Origin: Azadirachta indica
Taxonomy: Eukaryota > Streptophyta > Magnoliopsida > Sapindales > Meliaceae
Length of the DNA: 64,000 nt
Assembly: GCA_022749755.1 (NCBI GenBank)
Contig: CM040441.1
Location: 420,776-484,775, forward strand
Reading direction: 5' to 3'
Positions 61,752-64,000 of the stretch are shown piece by piece (positions within the stretch are counted from its first letter, which is position 1; every line of letters begins with the position of its first letter). Below the pieces are notes generated by a model that worked only from the letters and a program-made list of their open reading frames with translations, was not told where the DNA came from and did no database searches. Position numbers and translations under genes: made by a program.

Positions 61752-62704
61752 AGTTAGTTCGCGTATTACATAAGGTGTTACTATATAAAATATGCATGTA
61801 ACTAGCACAAGATATTATATTATTTATCTTCGTATATTTTTATATATAATTGCTTGATAGTACTTAATTTTAATTTTCACCAACTAAGCTTTAGAATCAC
61901 CAAGAAAAGACCACTAATTATGCAAATTTTCTTAAATAGATTGAGACAACAAAAATTAGTGAAACTTATATGATTAAAGAAGACAAGGATAAATATAGTT
62001 CTTATAGATCAACAATGCTGACCAGAGAACTGCTTGGAGGAGGTTTCTAAGTTCGGTGGGTTTCGAAAGATATGAACAAAGTTGAGTAGGTCTTGATTAT
62101 GGTGGTAAACTAATAATAACTAAGCATGGCTCATCATCTCACAGTAGAGGATTCGATAATTAAGATTAAAATGATCAAAATATCCTTACACATATTCTTA
62201 ACATAATAAAAAGGATAAGGATTGAGATTATTTGTAATAAAGATATAAATTAAATTATTTCTTGAACTAAATAAAATCTCAACATATAATAAAGAGAAAT
62301 ACATAAAATATATAAAGACAAAACAGATAATACACATCATCTGACATTGGGCCTGCATTTAAAATAATAGAACCATCGCATATTTTTTTATTGTATCAAT
62401 AAATGGTCTAGTTTAGTAATTATACTCACATTTATTTTTCATCCTTTGTATTAGATTTTAATGTTGAATATCTCTTGTCCAAATGTTATACCAGAAAAGG
62501 ACAATTTTCATACTCATAAATAAAAGTTTGGAGCAGGGCCCACTTGGCAGTTTTACTATTCTCATTCATCTTAGTCTACCTTTGCTTGTTTGTATAATTA
62601 CTAATTTCTCATTTGGCCCAAGATGATTTTGATCCAACCTAATGTTCATGTCCTTAACATATTCATACATTTAAACTATTTCAAAATTTTAGTTACATTC
62701 AATA
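61752..62704. other. Intergenic DNA 3' of the pectinesterase relic
   Basis: No gene recognised. 62010-62110 is less AT-rich (GAGAACTGCTTGGAGGAGG) but matches nothing I know. Confidence 0.45.
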
Positions 62705-62880
62705 GTTGATTCATTTAACTTGATTGATGTATATTGCAATTTGTAACAGCTTTTGTATTTCAATTTCTTTTTTAACTAAATTTGGAAGATTAATGAAAAT
62801 AATTCGATGTGATTGAAAAAAATACATCACATCTTCTTAATTTTCTATAATAGTGTCAAAAATAAACACGGAAAAATTTC
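62705..62880. repeat. Direct repeat, copy 1 (pair with 63505-63665)
   Basis: TTGATTGATGTATATTGCAA...ACTAAATTTGGAAGATTAAT...ACATCACATCTTC...AAACACGGAAAAA, repeated about 800 bp downstream with roughly 85-90 per cent identity by eye. Confidence 0.75.
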
Positions 62881-63175
62881 CTATTAAGGAGTATCTGTCT
62901 ATTATCCAATTTTATAGTTATTTTTAAGTTAATAGCGTGTTATAAGAATTGTTTTAATTTTATTCAAATAAAATATAAAAAATGAATAATGACTTCTTTC
63001 TTTTTATATCTAGAATATGAATGGATTTTAAATTTAAATAAATATGAATATGAATTTAAATGATTTTAAATAATATGTTTGTTTTTTATTTATCTCGTTC
63101 AAAGGTGAAGAAAAAAAAGAAAAAAAAAACTTAGGTGAAGTGTATTTTTGTATTTATATATATCTAGAGTATTAT

Positions 63176-63441
63176 GAGTGGCGGAGCGATTGAGGGGGCC
63201 CTCGGTCCTCCTAGGTCCTACAAAATTTTTTAATTTTTTATTATAAATATTTATATTTTTAACCTAATTATTTAATTTATGCATATTTTGATCCTTATAT
63301 TTTAAAATATTATCACTTTACCCCTTAGTTTATTAATTATTTTTAAAATATTATTCAATTAACTTTATTTTTTAACTATTTTAGCCCCTTAACCCTTCTT
63401 GGTCCTCTAATTTTCTAGCTATGGCTTCGCCCCTGATAATG
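63176..63441. mobile_element. MITE-like element with GGCGGAGC termini
   Basis: It starts GTGGCGGAGCGATTGAGGGG near 63179 and ends AGCTATGGCTTCGCCCCTGAT near 63440, whose reverse complement (CAGGGGCGAAGCCATAGC) resembles the start. The inner part carries inverted words (CCTCGGTCCTCC against GGTCCTCTAA). About 260 bp, non-coding. It splits the two direct-repeat copies at 62705 and 63505. Confidence 0.5.
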
Positions 63442-63504
63442 AGCATAGTAAAATTATTGTACAGAAAAGTTAGTCATTTCAATGAAAATAATATATGCAT
63501 ATGT

Positions 63505-63665
63505 ATAAACTTGGTTGATGTACATTGTAATTTGTAAGAACTTTTGTATTTCAATTTGTTTTGTAACTAAATTTGGAAGATTAATGAAAATAATTCAATG
63601 AATTGAAAAGACATCACATCTTCCTAATTTTCTATAACAATATCAAAATAAACATGGAAAAAATG
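63505..63665. repeat. Direct repeat, copy 2 (pair with 62705-62880)
   Basis: TTGGTTGATGTACATTGTAA...ACTAAATTTGGAAGATTAAT...ACATCACATCTTC...AAACATGGAAAAA, in the same order as the first copy. Confidence 0.75.
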
Positions 63666-63704
63666 TCATTAATCTTTACCATTTTCTCATTTATAAATAT
63701 TTGA

Positions 63705-63832
63705 CCAATTATACCAAATTATAATTTTAATTTCCTATCATGTGAAGCCGTCATTGAATCACGGAAACATTATGCTAAATATCTTTAAAAAATTTGAAAA
63801 ATTCTTATCAAATTAATGCAACAATTAATAAC
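63705..63832. repeat. Direct repeat, copy 2 (pair with 59255-59375)
   Basis: TGTGAAGCCGTCATTGAATC, then ACGGAAACATTATG, then GCAACAATTAATAACTGAC, matching the copy upstream of the pectinesterase relic. Confidence 0.65.
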
Positions 63833-63839
63833 TGACTTT

Positions 63840-64000
63840 AGGCCTAGGAAAAAAAGTAGAACCGAATCAAACAGAGCAGTTCAATTCAATTCGGTCCATT
63901 ATTTTAACATTTTGCTTTCATTCAGTTCTTAGTTTTTAAAACCAATCGATTCGGTCAAAAATCAAACCCAAATAATAAACAGAATAGGATCAGATGTAAA
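63840..64000. repeat. ACCGAA-type repeat at the window end
   Basis: Words such as AGAACCGAATCAAAC, CAATTCGGTCCATT and CAATCGATTCGGTC, the same type as at 42020-42161. Truncated by the window end, so the family is not determinable. Confidence 0.4.

Noticed and set aside
62010..62110. Possible 5S rRNA-like or tRNA-like island
   Set aside because: It lacks the 5S internal control region words and any cloverleaf I could fold; left as unknown.
1..64000. CRISPR arrays, bacterial operons, plasmid or phage features
   Set aside because: No spaced short repeats and no prokaryotic gene style. Introns, TNLs, NAC and LTR elements show nuclear plant DNA.

Overview
The window is nuclear DNA of a flowering plant. 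TIR-NBS-LRR (TNL) resistance genes, absent from grasses, place it in a eudicot. The gene styles (C-JID-tailed TNLs, the dihydroorotate dehydrogenase leader) would fit a woody rosid such as Citrus, but that is inference. Most of the sequence is AT-rich non-coding DNA filled with transposon relics. Two runs of exactly 100 N (4658-4757 and 42162-42261) are placeholder gaps.

Layout. 1-4657: AT-rich DNA with hAT-like transposon ends and a possible LTR-like stretch. 4864-7289: decayed Ty1/copia element with a 207-bp 3' LTR, abutting directly a 5'-truncated TNL relic (7290-8892). 12723-13641 (minus): carboxylesterase broken at both active-site motifs. 15401-19227 (plus): five-exon TNL whose NB-ARC exon has lost about 425 bp. 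21.8-38.2 kb (minus): a tandem TNL array, here called A (21.8-23.6 kb), B (24965-27865), C (28.7-29.6 kb), D (33.04-33.44 kb) and E (33970-38218). A-D are relics at different stages of decay. E is complete in domain order, apart from a one-base frameshift in the NB-ARC and a damaged 3' end. Conserved 3' flanks between units show that gene plus flank was the duplicated unit. 39.5-41.1 kb: hAT-like end and a second copia relic. 42711-43576 (minus): the first two exons of a mitochondrial dihydroorotate dehydrogenase gene, with a gap close behind. 44.2-45.9 kb: a 1.7-kb foldback element. 50894-53672 (minus): a NAC transcription factor gene frameshifted around a (CAG)7 run, with related repeats on both sides. 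60629-61751 (plus): a pectin methylesterase relic. 62-64 kb: AT-rich DNA with direct repeats, a MITE-like element and an ACCGAA-type repeat.

Function. The TNLs would be intracellular immune receptors: TIR signals by NAD+ cleavage, NB-ARC is the nucleotide switch, and LRR plus C-JID recognise effectors. The window reads as a birth-and-death NLR cluster next to a few decaying housekeeping or cell-wall gene copies. Every protein-coding locus carries at least one lesion. Many are one-base changes in or near short repeats, so part of this may be assembly error. No tRNA, rRNA or CRISPR was seen.
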